A stretch of DNA of 64,000 nucleotides from Bacillota bacterium (GTDB lineage Bacteria; Bacillota; UBA4882; UBA8346): positions 1 through 64,000 of the forward strand of contig JAEYRX010000022.1 in the NCBI GenBank assembly GCA_023435225.1. The letters run 5' to 3'. Position 1 is the first letter of the stretch; each line of letters begins with the position of its first letter. Below, piece by piece: positions 43,943 to 53,731 of the stretch. Below the pieces are notes generated by a model. The model was not told the origin of the DNA, searched no databases, and was given only the letters and a program-made list of their open reading frames with translations. The position numbers and the translations under genes were made by a program.

Positions 43943-44752
43943 ATGAACGCTGATATAAAGTATTCAATCAAAGAATTCCCATCCAGCCGACAATCCACCT
44001 TTGATGTCGGTTATATTTCCATGCGCAAACATCAGATGAAGGCGCTCCTGGAAGTAGATGTTACCGATGCCCGGCAATTATTAAGATATTACCGTCGCCA
44101 AACCAAAGAAAACATCTCTTTTACCGCCTGGATTTTGAAATGTATCGGCACGGCAATTTCCGAGCACAAATCAGTCCATGGATTACGTAAAGGAAAAAGC
44201 AAGTTAGTCATCTTTGATGAGGTGGATATCTCGACTATTGTCGAACGGAAGGTCCGGGGCGAAAAAGTACCGTTACCGGTAGTAATCCGGAAAGTAAATG
44301 AAAAGACCTTAGTCGAAATTCAGACGGAGATTAACATAGCCAAAGAACAACCTATCAAAGATGAAAACGACTATATACTGGGAGAAAATCGTTATAAATG
44401 GGGCATGAAATTGTATGTTTCATTACCGCAATTTATACGATTAATTATCTGGAAATTCCTTTTAAAAAATCCCCTACTGATAAAAAAGATGTCGGGAACG
44501 GTGGTAGTAACAGCAGTGGGAATGATGGGCAATATTCGCGGCTGGGCGCTTCCAGCGAGTTTCTTGCCGGTATCGTTCGTTTTAGGATCGATTGTCAAGA
44601 AACCTGGTGTAGTAAACGATCGGATTGAAATCCGTGAGTACCTCCATATGTCGGTGGCCATTGACCATGATGTTGTCGACGGGGCTCCCGCCACCAGATT
44701 TATCTCCCGGTTAACAGCGCTTATTGAGAGCGGCTATCACCTCAAGAGGTAA
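43943..44752 (+). CDS. stand-alone 2-oxoacid dehydrogenase E2-type acyltransferase
   Basis: The protein (269 residues) is the catalytic domain of E2/chloramphenicol-acetyltransferase type, with no lipoyl or subunit-binding domain. The active-site region near the end reads VAIDHDVVDGAPATRF, with the His and Asp of the HxxxDG motif, and the usual FSFTAWILKCIG-type helix lies earlier (NISFTAWILKC). An internal hydrophobic stretch (LPQFIRLIIWKFLL) replaces the central linker. Free-standing E2-like enzymes are often of unknown substrate. AAAGGACC precedes the ATG. It begins a four-gene plus-strand cluster. Confidence 0.83.
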   Translation: MNADIKYSIKEFPSSRQSTFDVGYISMRKHQMKALLEVDVTDARQLLRYYRRQTKENISFTAWILKCIGTAISEHKSVHGLRKGKSKLVIFDEVDISTIVERKVRGEKVPLPVVIRKVNEKTLVEIQTEINIAKEQPIKDENDYILGENRYKWGMKLYVSLPQFIRLIIWKFLLKNPLLIKKMSGTVVVTAVGMMGNIRGWALPASFLPVSFVLGSIVKKPGVVNDRIEIREYLHMSVAIDHDVVDGAPATRFISRLTALIESGYHLKR

Positions 44753-44766
44753 ATAGGAGGAACCAA

Positions 44767-45726
44767 ATGAATATCTTTGAAAAAATGATTCTTAGAGTAA
44801 TCAAACACCGGGTTTCAAAATGGTTTGCGCTGGAACGGTCATTGGGGTCTCTTAATAATGTCTTTAGACCCTCGGTGGATTCACCTGAAAAAAGTTGGCC
44901 AAATCCCGATAGAATTCCGAACGGTCAGGAAGTGCCTTTCAGCCTGAAGAATATTCCCATTGTCGGGACTAATCTAAGCTCATGCATTCACCAAGGAATA
45001 AAAGCCCTTAAAAGTATCCGGGGAAATCCGGAACCCGGTCAACACTATATTGGCGATGATAAGCTGGCGGAATTCGAAAAGCTGGCTAAAACACACGGGA
45101 TAGGGGCTATTGGATATACCAAGCTGCCGGCTCATTTGATTTTCAAGGACAGGGCCGTTTTATACGATACGGCTATTGTATTAATAATGGAAATGGATAA
45201 AAAGGCAATCACAAAAGCACCGAGTGTGGAAACGTTTAAAATGGTCATGTCCACTTATGATAATTTAGGTAAAACTACCAATCTATTAACAGCCAATTTA
45301 AGAAAAATAGGGTTTCAAGCCCAAGCCAGCCACCCGCTCGGTGGTTTGGTATTATATCCCCCTCTGGCGGTTGAAGCGGGAATGGGATGGATTGGCCGAC
45401 ACGGTCTTTTAATAACTCCGCAATTCGGACCGCGACAAAGAATCGCCGCTATCTTCGTCAATATTAATAATCTCCCAATTTCAAAAAGTAATGAACATTT
45501 GTGGATTGGAGAATTCTGTAGCCGCTGCGGCAAATGTATGAGAGCATGTCCTTCAAATGCTATTCTTGAGCGACCTGTTGTACATGAGTCAGGAAGGAAA
45601 ACTCATATTATAAGAGAAAAATGTTTGCCCCTATTTGTAAAACAGCAAGGATGTACAATTTGTATCAAAGAATGTGCCTTTAACCAAAGCAACTATGATA
45701 ATGTGTATAAAGCTTTTCATAAATAA
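44767..45726 (+). CDS. 4Fe-4S double-cluster protein, QueG/dehalogenase-like
   Basis: The 319-residue protein ends in a two-cluster ferredoxin segment: CSRCGKCMRACPSNAI, then further Cys in KCLPLFVKQQGC and CTICIKECAF. The middle has GAIGYTKLPA and PLAVEAGMGWIGRHGLLITP, the latter typical of epoxyqueuosine reductase and corrinoid iron-sulphur reductases. Unlike QueG it has an N-terminal extension and follows an acyltransferase gene by 14 bases. A redox role, possibly as a corrinoid-activating or ferredoxin-like partner, is likely; the substrate is not clear. AGGAGG precedes the ATG. Confidence 0.75.
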   Translation: MNIFEKMILRVIKHRVSKWFALERSLGSLNNVFRPSVDSPEKSWPNPDRIPNGQEVPFSLKNIPIVGTNLSSCIHQGIKALKSIRGNPEPGQHYIGDDKLAEFEKLAKTHGIGAIGYTKLPAHLIFKDRAVLYDTAIVLIMEMDKKAITKAPSVETFKMVMSTYDNLGKTTNLLTANLRKIGFQAQASHPLGGLVLYPPLAVEAGMGWIGRHGLLITPQFGPRQRIAAIFVNINNLPISKSNEHLWIGEFCSRCGKCMRACPSNAILERPVVHESGRKTHIIREKCLPLFVKQQGCTICIKECAFNQSNYDNVYKAFHK

Positions 45727-45771
45727 ATTGAATTCACTTCAACCACCTTCCTACAGAAAGGACGTGATCAA

Positions 45772-46446
45772 ATGGGCTCATTTATTCCGGAGATCGAGGG
45801 AAACTTAAGAAAACACATGGTTAAAGTCCCCGAAGTGATTCAACAGGTCAGCGGCATCCGAATTTTCGGCAGACTTATCAAATCCCTGGTATTTTCAACC
45901 GATGTCGCCATTATTAAAAACTGTAACGCCAATGCGGTGATTGCAGTTTATCCCTTCACCCCGCAACCGATTATCACCCATGCCATCATCAGCGCCTCCG
46001 ATGTACCCGTTTTCTGCGGAGTCGGTGGCGGGACAACCACCGGAAAAAGAGTGGTCAATCTGGCAATGGACGCCGAATTTCAAGGAGCCATCGGGGTAGT
46101 GGTAAATGCTCCAACCCAAAATGATATTGTGGCCAGACTGCGAGAAAAGGTCGATATCCCTATAGTGGTCACCGTGGTCTCGGAAAAAACCGACTTTAAA
46201 AAACGCCTGGAGGCCGGAACCACTATATTTAATGTATCGGGCGCCGCCAAAACTTCATTAATTGTCCGGAAAATCCGGGAAGAATATCCCGAGGTGCCGA
46301 TTATCGCTACAGGCGGACCAACCGAAGACAGCATCCTGGAAACCATTGAAGCCGGGGCAAATGCTATAACCTATACTCCGCCGTCGAATGGAGAAATCTT
46401 TAAACATTTAATGAATAAGTACCGGGATGAATCGAATATTGTGTAG
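45772..46446 (+). CDS. TIM-barrel protein of unknown function
   Basis: This 224-residue protein is well conserved among anaerobic Bacillota, where it is often labelled simply hydrolase. Alternating beta-alpha units and phosphate-loop-like ends, NVSGAAKTSL and IIATGGPTEDSI followed by GANAITYTPP, mark a TIM barrel. The GVGGGTTTGKRV segment is a further signature. The reaction is unknown. GAAAGGACGTGA precedes the start. It lies between the Fe-S protein and a ketopantoate reductase-like gene, all on the same strand. Confidence 0.7.
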   Translation: MGSFIPEIEGNLRKHMVKVPEVIQQVSGIRIFGRLIKSLVFSTDVAIIKNCNANAVIAVYPFTPQPIITHAIISASDVPVFCGVGGGTTTGKRVVNLAMDAEFQGAIGVVVNAPTQNDIVARLREKVDIPIVVTVVSEKTDFKKRLEAGTTIFNVSGAAKTSLIVRKIREEYPEVPIIATGGPTEDSILETIEAGANAITYTPPSNGEIFKHLMNKYRDESNIV

Positions 46447-46469
46447 AAATTATTAAGGAGCGTCGCTTT

Positions 46470-47402
46470 ATGAATATTGCAGTGATAGGAATTGGTGGAG
46501 TTGGTGGTTATTTTGGCGGTAAATTAACTCAATTGCTTAAAGATGACCAAGACTTAAATATATATTTTATCGCCAGAGGTCAGCATTTAAATGAGATTAA
46601 ACGAAACGGCTTACTATTAGATACCGAGGATGGTCAACTTCTTTGCAACCCAACCCTGGCAACGGATGATCTTTCGGAGTTACCGCAGTTAGATTTCTGT
46701 TTAGTCTGTGTTAAAAGTTATGATTTGGAAAAAGTGTTAACCGGGTTGAAACCTAAAATATCTGCTGAAACTATGATTTTACCGTTATTAAATGGTGTTG
46801 ATATCTATGAAAGAATCAGAACAAATATCCCAGGTGGGGTTGTTTTTCCTTCTTGCGTCTATGTTGGAACTCATATTGAAAAAGCCGGAAAAGTTACCCA
46901 AAGAGGGGGAGCTTGTATAATCCATTTTGGAAAAGATCCTCAAAATGATTATATCAATTCCAAAATATTTGAATTATTACAAAAAGCCAATATCAAATTC
47001 AACTGGACTGATAATCCATATAGCGAAATATGGAGTAAATATATTTTCATAGCTTCATACGGCATGGTTACGGCTAATTTTAACAAAACAATCGGTGAGG
47101 TATTACAATCTGATGAATTAAGTCAATATGTGAAGGATATAATGGCGGAGATTTATCAAATTGCCATCAAAAGAGGAATAGTTTTACCTTCGACGATAGT
47201 TAATGATTCTTATCTGAAAGGCGCTAAGTTCCCCTTCGAAACCAAAACATCCTTCCAGAGGGATTATGAAAATAAAGAAAAGCCGGATGAACGGGACCTT
47301 TTTGGCGGCGCCATTATCCGGCTCGGAGAGCAATCAGGAGTAAAAACCGAAACCACTAAAATGATTTATGATTCTATTCAAAAAAATAAAATCTTTCAAT
47401 AA
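46470..47402 (+). CDS. panE: ketopantoate reductase family protein (PanE/ApbA)
   Basis: The enzyme family reduces 2-dehydropantoate with NADPH for pantothenate synthesis. The nucleotide-binding motif GIGGVGGYFGG is at the N-terminus, LLNGVD follows the first domain, and the C-terminal helical domain has the Lys-containing NPYSEIWSKYIF. Length 310 is typical. AAGGAG lies before the ATG. The cluster lacks panB, panC or panD, and PanE relatives often act on other 2-oxo acids, so the exact substrate is open. Confidence 0.85.
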   Translation: MNIAVIGIGGVGGYFGGKLTQLLKDDQDLNIYFIARGQHLNEIKRNGLLLDTEDGQLLCNPTLATDDLSELPQLDFCLVCVKSYDLEKVLTGLKPKISAETMILPLLNGVDIYERIRTNIPGGVVFPSCVYVGTHIEKAGKVTQRGGACIIHFGKDPQNDYINSKIFELLQKANIKFNWTDNPYSEIWSKYIFIASYGMVTANFNKTIGEVLQSDELSQYVKDIMAEIYQIAIKRGIVLPSTIVNDSYLKGAKFPFETKTSFQRDYENKEKPDERDLFGGAIIRLGEQSGVKTETTKMIYDSIQKNKIFQ

Positions 47403-47475
47403 AAACCCCGGATTATCAATAAATTGAGAGCATGGCACATTATTACCACACACTCACTTATCGATATTATTCAAT

Positions 47476-49089
47476 CTAAAACCGATTATCTTTCTCCAAA
47501 GGAATCACGTCCTCCGGTGATACTACCATGGTTTTTCCGGACTGATGATCCGGTAAACTGTTTTGGTGGGCAACCGGTATCGCTTTTGAGGTGTTATTGT
47601 TGTAAGGTAGTTGTCCAGTCGAAGTTTTTCTATTTCCCATCCCGGTTTCCAAAGTTTCTCCCCGGCGATTTACCAACTCTGAAAGTTCTGCGACAATCTT
47701 TTTCAAGTTTTCAGCTTGCATATTTAACTCTTCCGATGCCGAAGCGCTCTCTTCGGCGCTGGAGGCATTTTGTTGAGTTACTGTCTCAATCTGGGAAATA
47801 GCCTTATTAACTTGCTCAACACCTTGAGCCTGTTCCTGGCTGGCTGCCATTATCTCATCCATTAACTCATTGACTTTTTTAGTCTGAGCGGTAATTTCAT
47901 TAAAGGTCGCCCGTACCTTACCGGTCACTGAAACGCCGTTTTCGGATAAATTGATATTGGTTTCAATCATTGTAGCGGTATCTTTAGCTGCTTGAGCGCT
48001 TCGCTGGGCCAAATTTCGAACTTCTTCGGCCACCACTGCAAAACCCATTCCCGCTTCACCGGCCCGGGCTGCTTCTACGGCGGCATTTAACGCTAAAATA
48101 TTAGTTTGAAAAGCAATATCATCAATTACTTTAATAACCTTGGCAATCTGGTCGCTGGATTTTTTAATCTCCTGCATGGAGCTGCTCATTTCTTCCATTT
48201 CAACCCCGCCTTTATCAGCGAAACCTTTAGCCTGACCGGCTAATTGAGCGGCTTGAATAGTATTGACGGTATTTTGTTCCAGCATTGAAGTAGTCTCTTC
48301 AAGAGTTGAAGAAGTTTCCTCAATAGCTGAAGCCTGCTCGGCGCTTCCTTCTGATACTTGCTGGGCTGATGCTGCCAATTGGGTTGAGGCTCCGGCTATT
48401 TCTTGGGCTCCTATTATTAAGTGCCCGATAATTCGCTTGATAGGCTTGGTAATGCTACGCTGTATGACATAAGCGATGATAACTCCCAATACTATACAGA
48501 ATCCGCCAAGAACGAGCAAAAATCCAAAAGCGGTTAAGGCTGTTTGTTTCAATTTACTACTGGCGATTTCATCAGATTTCTGAATATAATCTGCAAGCTC
48601 TTCCAAAGCCTCTCTCCAGGCATTTAACCCCGGCTCAACCTGAGTTTGAATAAACGTCGAAGCTTCCTTCCGTTTATTTCCCGTCATTACAAGATTCAAT
48701 GCTTTATCGAGTAGTTCGGGTGGGACTTGTACTGCGACATTTTTAGCAATAATTTCTTTCTCCCCTTCGGAAACAATCGGCAATGTCGTATAAGCTTTCA
48801 AAGCTTCGTTATTTGTATTACGAGCCTCAATAATTTCATTTTTCATTAATTCATCATCATTCCGACTCTTGTTCAACAGTAATCCCCGGAAATCCCCTTT
48901 TATGGTAAGAATACATTCTCTAGCGGTATGAATGATTCTAAGCTTTTCGGTGCTTAAACGATTTTGTTCCATAACTGTTCGAATTTTAGAAACATAGTTA
49001 AGTGAAACAGTTAGTAGTAAAGCTACTATAATTAATAAGGATCCAAACCCAAGAGCTATCTTAGTATCGATTTTCATTGATAGTTTCAT
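47476..49089 (-). CDS. methyl-accepting chemotaxis protein
   Basis: A 537-residue receptor with one helix at residues about 12-30, an external four-helix-bundle domain (about 35-190), a second helix (ALTAFGFLLVLGGFCIVLGVIIAYV), a HAMP region and the long signalling coiled coil. The hairpin tip DDIAFQTNILALNAAVEAARAGE (seen in part: IAFQTNILALNAAVEAA) and VAEEVRNLAQRSA are intact. The external domain suggests sensing of a small solute, but it cannot be assigned. GGAGGG precedes the ATG. The gene stands alone, with no che genes near it. Confidence 0.95.
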   Translation of the reverse strand: MKLSMKIDTKIALGFGSLLIIVALLLTVSLNYVSKIRTVMEQNRLSTEKLRIIHTARECILTIKGDFRGLLLNKSRNDDELMKNEIIEARNTNNEALKAYTTLPIVSEGEKEIIAKNVAVQVPPELLDKALNLVMTGNKRKEASTFIQTQVEPGLNAWREALEELADYIQKSDEIASSKLKQTALTAFGFLLVLGGFCIVLGVIIAYVIQRSITKPIKRIIGHLIIGAQEIAGASTQLAASAQQVSEGSAEQASAIEETSSTLEETTSMLEQNTVNTIQAAQLAGQAKGFADKGGVEMEEMSSSMQEIKKSSDQIAKVIKVIDDIAFQTNILALNAAVEAARAGEAGMGFAVVAEEVRNLAQRSAQAAKDTATMIETNINLSENGVSVTGKVRATFNEITAQTKKVNELMDEIMAASQEQAQGVEQVNKAISQIETVTQQNASSAEESASASEELNMQAENLKKIVAELSELVNRRGETLETGMGNRKTSTGQLPYNNNTSKAIPVAHQNSLPDHQSGKTMVVSPEDVIPLEKDNRF

Positions 49090-49454
49090 TCTATTCCCTC
49101 CTGAAAATGCAATTTAGGTTTACCTAATTTTTTACCTGGAAATTCTTTATTTTATCACATTCATATAAAATATCGGTTGATGACAAATTTAACTAAAGAA
49201 TTATTTTAGCTATAGCAGCATTTTTATTTTAAATGATTATTAAAACCAACTTATGGAAGGACTTTCAATTAACTCACCGAACAAATTTAAAAACCCACTC
49301 GACTATACATTGAAAACGAAGCAAAAAATGAAATTTATGAGCTCATTAATATTAGTAGAAAACATTGCAGCGCAGTGAAGGTTATAGTAAACCTATAATA
49401 TAAACTTTCCGGTAACAATCCGGCAGCGAATTTAACCCAGACATAATATTAAAG
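49090..49454. other. divergent spacer with a possible structured leader
   Basis: From about 49370 the plus strand shows GGTTATAGTAAACC and TTCCGGTAACAATCCGG, both able to form hairpins, and GCAGCG twice (near 49370 and 49422), upstream of a strong terminator. It may be a leader that controls the export operon, or a small RNA. No known riboswitch core was recognised. Confidence 0.35.
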
Positions 49455-49490
49455 GTGAGGCGTAGAAAGAAATGCCTCACTTTTTGTTAT
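49455..49490 (+). terminator. intrinsic terminator in the leader of the export operon
   Basis: GTGAGGC and GCCTCAC form a 7-bp stem around a 12-nt loop, followed by TTTTTGTTATTTT. It lies about 100 bases before the ATPase gene, with no plus-strand gene ending ahead of it. It therefore probably acts on a leader or small RNA. Confidence 0.8.
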
Positions 49491-49597
49491 TTTAGAGAAC
49501 TTTATAAAATCTTTAAAACTTCCTTTTATTATTAACCTATAACTCATTTCCAATAAACTATCATTATCTTCTAAAAAATAAAAGCAGGAGGTTTAAA

Positions 49598-50275
49598 ATG
49601 ACTGTAGCTATTGAAACGGAAAACCTATCCAAAACATATAAACTTGGAGAACTGGCGGTGGATGTATTAAAAGCAATTAATGTTTCAATTAATTATGGCG
49701 AATTTGTATCAATTATGGGTCCATCCGGTTCCGGTAAAAGTACTTTACTTTATCTGATGGGCGGTTTGGATAAGCCTACTACCGGTAGGATTAAAATCAA
49801 AGGCCGGGAGCTTTCAAGTTTGAATGATGCTGAAGAAAGTCTTATCCGCCGCAGAGATATCGGTTTTGTTTTTCAATTTTACAATCTAATCCCCAATTTA
49901 AATGTGGTTGAGAATATAATGCTGCCGGTGATGTTGGACGGGAAAAATGAAAAAGATTACCGCTTCAAACTGGAGCAGATTTTGGAGCTAACCGGGCTGG
50001 CTGACCGCCGCAATCATACTCCCCGGGAGCTTTCAGGCGGGCAGCAACAACGGGTAGCCATTGCCCGCTCCCTGATAAACGAGCCGGATATAATTCTAGC
50101 CGATGAACCCATTGGTAATCTGGACAGTAAAACGGGAACAGATATAATGCAACTCTTTAAACAAATCAACACTGCAAACAAAAAAACCATTGTCCAGGTT
50201 ACCCATTCCAAAGAAGCGGCGGAATACGGGGATCGGATTATTAATCTTAAAGATGGAAGGTGTGTTACTCAATGA
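49598..50275 (+). CDS. MacB-type ABC exporter ATPase
   Basis: The 225-residue ATPase has Walker A GPSGSGKSTLL, signature LSGGQQQR, Walker B IILADEPIGNLD and VTHSKEAA with the switch His. It is the MacB/LolD class, which powers FtsX-type permeases. GCAGGAGG precedes the ATG. Its stop overlaps the start of the adaptor gene by four bases. In a MacAB-TolC arrangement it would drive export of a substrate, such as a peptide or toxin, from the periplasm through the TolC channel. Confidence 0.93.
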   Translation: MTVAIETENLSKTYKLGELAVDVLKAINVSINYGEFVSIMGPSGSGKSTLLYLMGGLDKPTTGRIKIKGRELSSLNDAEESLIRRRDIGFVFQFYNLIPNLNVVENIMLPVMLDGKNEKDYRFKLEQILELTGLADRRNHTPRELSGGQQQRVAIARSLINEPDIILADEPIGNLDSKTGTDIMQLFKQINTANKKTIVQVTHSKEAAEYGDRIINLKDGRCVTQ

Positions 50276-51150
50276 AAAAGCTTATTATTACCGTCTGTAT
50301 TATTATCATTGCCGGAGTCGCGGTTTTTATCAGCTTATTTTCCGGTACGGTAGGCAACAATGATGACGCTACTCCGGAAAGTATGGCAGACAACCAAACG
50401 GCGCCGGATCAACTAAGTATCGATGTTTTCGGCATAATTAAAGCCAAAGAAACCCGGAATATTGTCATTGACTTTCCGGCTTACGTAGAGAAAGTATTTG
50501 TCCGTGATGGAGAACGGGTCCGCCAAGGGATCTCCCTCGTCAAACTAAACACTTTAGAATATGCGACTCTAATAAGGAACCAAGAGAATGAGTTGGAAAA
50601 TACTCAAAATTTACTCAATCAGGAATTGCAACAATTGGCGAACCGGGAGGAATTATGGCGGACCGGTTCCATCTCCCGTTATGACCTTGATGAGTTCCGA
50701 AAAATAGTTGATGCCCGTAGAATTAATCTGCTTAATCTCAAATCATCGTTACGAGTAATGAAGGAAAAATTGAACCGCCCCTATATTAAAAACAATGAAA
50801 TCATCACGGATTTAAAAAATGCCGTGGTATATAACATTAATTGTACGTCCGGAGATAAGCTGGGAGAGCCGGATCCGGTATGTATACTAAGTATATTGGA
50901 CCTCGACAGCCTGGTGGTAATGGCTGATGTTGACGAAGATTTTATCTCTAAAATCCAGCCCCAATCCAAAGCAGTGATTAAACTATTGGCCGATCGTTCC
51001 CGGGAATATCATGGAACTGTCACTCGGATCTACGATCGGGCGATTATCAAGAATAACGAGACATATATACCGGTTGAAATTACGATTGAGAATATCAATG
51101 AACATATTCTACCGGAAATGAACGCTGATTTGAAAATCGCCACTAATTAG
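50272..51150 (+). CDS. HlyD/MacA-type periplasmic adaptor
   Basis: The protein has an N-terminal membrane anchor (LIITVCIIIIAGVAVFISLF), a lipoyl-like half (PAYVEKVFVRDGERVRQG), a coiled-coil hairpin (about 95-175, with ENELENTQNLLNQELQQL) and the second half of the barrel. That is the plan of membrane-fusion proteins that bridge an ABC permease to TolC. The start at 50272 overlaps the ATPase stop (ATGA). The upstream in-frame start at 50260 is inside the ATPase gene and less likely. Confidence 0.88.
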   Translation: MKKLIITVCIIIIAGVAVFISLFSGTVGNNDDATPESMADNQTAPDQLSIDVFGIIKAKETRNIVIDFPAYVEKVFVRDGERVRQGISLVKLNTLEYATLIRNQENELENTQNLLNQELQQLANREELWRTGSISRYDLDEFRKIVDARRINLLNLKSSLRVMKEKLNRPYIKNNEIITDLKNAVVYNINCTSGDKLGEPDPVCILSILDLDSLVVMADVDEDFISKIQPQSKAVIKLLADRSREYHGTVTRIYDRAIIKNNETYIPVEITIENINEHILPEMNADLKIATN

Positions 51151-51173
51151 TAGCTTTTAATACAAGGAGTCGG

Positions 51174-53693
51174 ATGATGGGAATAATTATTAAATATCTA
51201 ATTAGAAATATACTTGAAAAAAAACTGCGGTCATTTTTAATTGTCTTGACAATTACTCTTTCAACCGCATTGCTTTTTGCCTCCCTTGCGATTACCGATA
51301 CCGCTGCGAATATATACATCAAGCAAGTCCGTAGTTCCTTCGGAGAATCGGAGCTGGTCATCCAACCGAACGACCGCTCTCCGGCCCGGTATTTTACCGT
51401 TGCGTTCCCTGATATTTATCAGGATTCCATTTCTTATACTATTGGGGTCGTCGAAACCGGAGCGCTATATCGCCATCAAAAAAAAGAAGCGGTCATTTTA
51501 AACGCCAAGGGATTTGATTGGGAGGATATCCAGCTTATGGGCCCGATCTCCCTAAAAAGACAGACCGGTTTATTTCCCTTCACCGGAAGCAAAGTCATCA
51601 TCAGTGACCATTTTGGGCAAAAATATAATTTACGAACCGGCGAAGTCCTGAAACTGGATATCAACCAAAAAAGATATCGTTTTATTATTGCCGCCATTGC
51701 CAACCGCAGCGGGCTTTTTACCCAGGATAACAACTTGATGATTATCCCGAAAACAAAGCTCGGCGCAATCTGCTCGCAAATCGGTAATGTATCCCGTTTG
51801 TATATCAAATTGAAGAATCCGGAGGATAAGCAACGGCTAACAACGGAGTTATCCAAATTCATTACCCGCTATGATGTCAGAGAAACAATCTCCGAAGAAG
51901 AACTTGAGGAAAGTACCGAGACTGTAACCATGGCGCTTAATCTAACGATGATTATCATCATTTTCTTAACAATATTTATAGTTTATACCTCATTTAAAGT
52001 AATTACCGCTGAAAGGTTGCCGTTAATAGGGACTTTTCGGAGCATCGGCGCAAATAAGCGTACTACCGACTTGATTTTGTTGGGGGAAGCCGGTGCTTAC
52101 GGTATTATCGGCGGTATTATCGGTTGTATATTGGGGATCATTGTATTATACCTGATGGGAATGGCAATGGCTGAATCATCCGAAAACGCTATGGTTGCAA
52201 CCGGCCCCATTTCTTTGACTTTTAGCGCTGCTCAATTAGGTATTGCCTTTCTAATGGCGATCATCCTGGCTATGGCCAGCGCCGCCCTTCCGGTCATCAA
52301 AGTTTCAAAACTTCCCATTAAAGATGTTATCCTCAATATGGTTCAACAACAGGAAACCTCCTTAAAAACTTGGAAACTGATTTTAGGTATTTTTTTGGTC
52401 GGGATGATTTTAGCAATCCCTCCGTTGCTTGAGGGAGACTTGGCCTTGGTATTCGATACTCTCTGCATCGGAATGGCGGTGGTTGCTTGTGTGATGATAG
52501 TACCTTTCTTGACTACCGGAATGCTTAAAATATGCGAACCATATTTTAGACGCCTGTTTGGAAGTGTGGGGATATTGGCCGTTAAAAACCTTCGTGGTAA
52601 TAAGAATGCGCAAAACAGTATTGTTCTTATTTCCATTAGTATTGCTACGATTCTGATGGTTAGTACCTTTGGTGTTTCAGTGGTTTCCGGTATGATTAAC
52701 TTTACCCAAAAATCAATCCTTTATGATTTTTCTTTTTCACTTCCGCGAATGGATCGGATTATTGAACGCTCAGTCCGATCAACTACCGGAGTGAAAGCTG
52801 TTCAAGGCAGATTTATTATTGAAGACGTAATTGTCTTGGGTTCAACCGAACGGATCGGTGAACTCCATGGGGTTGACTCCGCATACCTTGATTTTCAAAG
52901 AATAACCGGTATCTCCGGCGATCTTCGAGAAACCCGCAAGCTTATTGAAAAATTGAATTATGGCCGCAATATTATAATCTCCGATCTTCTAAAAAACATC
53001 TATGGTTTAAAAAAAGGAGACAGCCTTACTTTACGCTTTAATAACAAGGACTTCACTTATAAAGTCATTGGTTTTGTCAATACCATTGAGCAAGGCGGCA
53101 GGTTTGCCATGATTGCCAAACGCTATTTTAAAATGGATACCGGCGAAAAGTTTTACACTGAACTGGCTGTCAAAACCAATATTGATCCGAAATCAGTCTT
53201 ACATACGCTGATTAAAAAGTACGACCGCAGTCTTCCATCAGGATTTACGATCCAAGAGTTTCTAGAAGAAGACATTCTAAAAGAAATTAGTGGTTTAATA
53301 ACAATCTTAAATGGTTTCTCAATTTTAACAGCACTAATCTGTCTGATTGGACTGGTAAATAATTTGATTGTTAATTTTTTGGCTAAAAAACACTCCCTGG
53401 CGGTGCTTTGTTCTGTCGGGGCAACCAGGGTCCAAACTGTTAAAATTGTCCTTATCGAAGCGGTAACCAGCGGAATAATAGGCAGTATTATAGGTATATG
53501 CTTTGGTTTAATTATGATTTCGATTATTCCCAATTTTACTCGGGCAATAGTTGCGGTTATTCCCGCTCAGTTTTCAATAACCAATTTTATTGTCACCGGT
53601 ATTGGGGGAGTTTTGGTTACATTAGTCGCTTCGGCTTCCCCGGTTTTTAAAACTTCTAAACTAAATATAGTAGAGTCCATAAAATATGAGTAA
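51174..53693 (+). CDS. FtsX-type ABC permease with two FtsX domains
   Basis: The 839-residue permease has an N-terminal helix and an extracytoplasmic domain, three helices of a first FtsX unit (about 255-390, ending KVSKLPIKDVI), a middle pair of helices, a second external domain, and a second FtsX unit at the C-terminus ending KTSKLNIVESI. This ten-helix plan is that of large macrolide or lipoprotein exporters. AAGGAG precedes ATGATG. It follows the adaptor by 23 bases. Confidence 0.9.
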   Translation: MMGIIIKYLIRNILEKKLRSFLIVLTITLSTALLFASLAITDTAANIYIKQVRSSFGESELVIQPNDRSPARYFTVAFPDIYQDSISYTIGVVETGALYRHQKKEAVILNAKGFDWEDIQLMGPISLKRQTGLFPFTGSKVIISDHFGQKYNLRTGEVLKLDINQKRYRFIIAAIANRSGLFTQDNNLMIIPKTKLGAICSQIGNVSRLYIKLKNPEDKQRLTTELSKFITRYDVRETISEEELEESTETVTMALNLTMIIIIFLTIFIVYTSFKVITAERLPLIGTFRSIGANKRTTDLILLGEAGAYGIIGGIIGCILGIIVLYLMGMAMAESSENAMVATGPISLTFSAAQLGIAFLMAIILAMASAALPVIKVSKLPIKDVILNMVQQQETSLKTWKLILGIFLVGMILAIPPLLEGDLALVFDTLCIGMAVVACVMIVPFLTTGMLKICEPYFRRLFGSVGILAVKNLRGNKNAQNSIVLISISIATILMVSTFGVSVVSGMINFTQKSILYDFSFSLPRMDRIIERSVRSTTGVKAVQGRFIIEDVIVLGSTERIGELHGVDSAYLDFQRITGISGDLRETRKLIEKLNYGRNIIISDLLKNIYGLKKGDSLTLRFNNKDFTYKVIGFVNTIEQGGRFAMIAKRYFKMDTGEKFYTELAVKTNIDPKSVLHTLIKKYDRSLPSGFTIQEFLEEDILKEISGLITILNGFSILTALICLIGLVNNLIVNFLAKKHSLAVLCSVGATRVQTVKIVLIEAVTSGIIGSIIGICFGLIMISIIPNFTRAIVAVIPAQFSITNFIVTGIGGVLVTLVASASPVFKTSKLNIVESIKYE

Positions 53694-53731
53694 ACAGCAT
53701 ATAAATACCTATTTTTTGAAAGGAGTAAATA

